Shown here in pieces: positions 36,509 through 37,934 of a stretch of 37,934 nt of DNA. Positions within the stretch are counted from its first letter, which is position 1, and every line of letters starts with the position of its first letter. Location: contig CANOEC010000037.1 of assembly GCA_947564735.1 (NCBI GenBank), positions 1 through 37,934 of the forward strand, given 5' to 3'. The translations under genes were made by a program, and so were the position numbers. Below the pieces are notes generated by a model that saw only the letters and a list, made by a program, of their open reading frames with translations, did not search any database and was not told the DNA's origin. The DNA is from an uncultured Lachnospiraceae bacterium. GTDB taxonomy: Bacteria; Bacillota; Clostridia; Lachnospirales; Lachnospiraceae.

Positions 36509-37696
36509 ATGGCTAAAGCTAAGTTTGAAAGAAACAAACCACATTGTAATATCGGCACCATTGGTCACGTTGACCATGGTAAAACAACTTTGACAGCAGC
36601 AATCACAAAGGTACTTTCCGAGAGAGTTGCCGGTAACACAGCTACCGATTTCGAGAATATCGATAAGGCTCCGGAAGAGAGAGAAAGAGGTATCACAATT
36701 TCTACAGCTCACGTTGAGTATGAGACAGAGAAGAGACATTATGCTCACGTTGACTGCCCCGGACATGCTGACTACGTTAAGAACATGATCACAGGTGCAG
36801 CACAGATGGACGGCGCTATCCTTGTTGTAGCAGCTACAGACGGCGTTATGGCTCAGACAAAGGAGCACATCCTTCTGTCCCGTCAGGTAGGTGTACCTTA
36901 TATCGTAGTATTCATGAACAAGTGTGATATGGTAGACGATCCTGAGCTGCTTGAGCTGGTTGAGATGGAAATCACAGAGCAGTTGGAAGAGTATGAGTTC
37001 ACAGATTGCCCGATCGTTAAGGGTTCCGCACTGAAGGCTCTGGAAGATCCCAGCAGCGAGTGGGGTGACAAGATTATGGAACTCATGAGCACAGTTGATG
37101 ATTATATTCCGGATCCTCAGCGTGATACAGATAAGCCTTTCCTTATGCCTATCGAGGATGTATTCTCTATTACAGGTCGTGGTACCGTTGCTACAGGTAG
37201 AGTAGAGCGTGGTACACTTCATATGTCTGATGATGTTGAAATCATTGGTGTTAAGGAAGAGACACAGAAGTCCGTTGTAACCGGTATCGAGATGTTCCGT
37301 AAGTTGCTTGACGAGGCACAGGCTGGTGATAACATTGGTGTTCTGCTTCGTGGTATCCAGAGAACAGATATCGAAAGAGGACAGGTTCTTGCAAAACCCG
37401 GCACAGTAACATGCCACAAGAAATTTACAGCACAGGTTTATGTTTTGACGAAAGATGAAGGTGGTCGTCATACTCCTTTCTTCAATAACTACAGACCTCA
37501 GTTCTATTTCAGAACAACAGATATCACAGGTGTATGTAATCTTCCTGATGGCACAGAGATGTGCATGCCCGGCGATAACGTAGAGATGACAATTGAGTTG
37601 ATTCATCCGATCGCTATGGAGCAGGGTCTTACGTTTGCTATTCGTGAGGGTGGTAGGACTGTTGGTTCAGGCAGGGTTGCTACTATCATTGAGTAA
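36509..37696 (+). CDS. tuf: Elongation factor Tu
   Basis: A 395-aa GTPase that brings aminoacyl-tRNA to the ribosome. GHVDHGKTT, the [11 protein letters not shown] switch region, [12 protein letters not shown] and [13 protein letters not shown] motifs are all intact. AAGGAGG precedes the ATG. Own promoter as well as possible readthrough from fusA. A strong terminator follows. Confidence 0.99.
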   Translation: MAKAKFERNKPHCNIGTIGHVDHGKTTLTAAITKVLSERVAGNTATDFENIDKAPEERERGITISTAHVEYETEKRHYAHVDCPGHADYVKNMITGAAQMDGAILVVAATDGVMAQTKEHILLSRQVGVPYIVVFMNKCDMVDDPELLELVEMEITEQLEEYEFTDCPIVKGSALKALEDPSSEWGDKIMELMSTVDDYIPDPQRDTDKPFLMPIEDVFSITGRGTVATGRVERGTLHMSDDVEIIGVKEETQKSVVTGIEMFRKLLDEAQAGDNIGVLLRGIQRTDIERGQVLAKPGTVTCHKKFTAQVYVLTKDEGGRHTPFFNNYRPQFYFRTTDITGVCNLPDGTEMCMPGDNVEMTIELIHPIAMEQGLTFAIREGGRTVGSGRVATIIE

Positions 37697-37718
37697 TTGG
37701 AATTTATGCAGTAAATTC

Positions 37719-37751
37719 AAGGCTTTCGGGGATTTTCCCGAAAGCCTTTTT
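37719..37751 (+). terminator. Terminator of tuf
   Basis: A perfect 12-bp stem AAGGCTTTCGGG with loop GATTTT, then TTTTT. Confidence 0.95.
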
Positions 37752-37756
37752 ACATG

Positions 37757-37785
37757 AAAAGCCACTTTAGATGGCTAAAGTGGCT
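37757..37785 (-). terminator. Terminator of the right-edge minus gene
   Basis: On the minus strand AGCCACTTTAG, loop CCAT, its complement, then TTTTC: a terminator placed after the stop at 37805. Confidence 0.8.
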
Positions 37786-37804
37786 ACAAAATGGCTACGA
37801 TATT

Positions 37805-37934
37805 TTATTCTTGCTCAGTAATTCCTGAATGAATAACACCTTCGTCAATCTTATACATTATCATACTTGCAAACATGAGCTGTCGCATTGCATCATCTTG
37901 GGACATGGTTAGATTTTCATGCGCGACAGGATTT
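37805..37934 (-). CDS. C-terminal part of an unidentified protein (partial)
   Basis: The minus strand carries an open frame entering from beyond the window and ending at TAA 37805-37807. The visible 42 residues begin NPVAHENLTMSQDDAMRQLM and end HSGITEQE. The NP-AHE and following helix look like the C-terminus of a TIGR02391-type (Ymh) protein, but this is a weak match on a short piece. It runs toward tuf and is separated from it by two terminators back to back. Too short to name. Confidence 0.55.
   Translation of the reverse strand, partial: NPVAHENLTMSQDDAMRQLMFASMIMYKIDEGVIHSGITEQE

Noticed and set aside
36503-37606. Long open frame opposite tuf (367 codons, minus strand)
   Set aside because: It lies fully antisense to tuf, has Cys-rich and His-rich low-likelihood composition and no ribosome site. 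Long antisense frames over tuf are a codon-usage effect.

Overview
The window looks like a chromosomal segment of a motile, flagellated Lachnospiraceae-type Firmicute (Clostridia). The evidence is strong AGGAGG-type ribosome binding sites, sigma-A promoters with 17-18 bp spacers, a Firmicutes-style L10 leader, RpoB and RpoC with clostridial-type sequences, and flagellin and FliD-like genes. The exact genus cannot be told from the window.

Left part (1-15.5 kb), surface and flagellar glycosylation. A flagellin C-terminus and its terminator are followed by six same-strand genes. They encode a GT2 glycosyltransferase with TPR repeats, a second GT2, a CDP-glycerol glycerophosphotransferase-like protein, a SAM methyltransferase, a nucleotidyltransferase fused to a PLP aminotransferase, and a CgeB-like glycosyltransferase. 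A converging minus-strand set carries two more GT2-TPR paralogues, a DtxR/MntR-type regulator and a second CgeB-like glycosyltransferase. The enzyme set resembles flagellin modification by a phosphodiester-linked, N-methylated amino alcohol or amino acid (the C. difficile 'type A' glycan). This is the best candidate for an interesting system here. A divergent pair (XRE-like regulator and UDP-galactopyranose mutase) and a stand-alone biotin-dependent carboxyltransferase follow, then a minus-strand FliD-like gene.

Right part (17.4-37.7 kb), the core gene-expression cluster: rpmG-secE-nusG-rplK-rplA, rplJ-rplL (with L10 leader and attenuator), rpoB-rpoC, rpsL-rpsG-fusA and tuf. Between rplA and rplJ lies a 3.5 kb islet holding a CapA-like protein and an unrecognised Lachnospiraceae-type protein, flanked by repeats. 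A partial minus-strand gene lies at the right edge.

Throughout, intergenic gaps contain a modular family of perfect short palindromes, mostly with exactly 3-nt loops (GAA, TTC, AAA and others). They occur singly, as two-hairpin units, as a triple unit array (10642-10859), and as tandem 26-bp and 63-bp repeats. Several units abut promoter-like sequences. One leader (17697-17756, before secE) can be folded as an H-type pseudoknot. The rpoC/rpsL gap has a promoter placed inside the stem-loop of a terminator.
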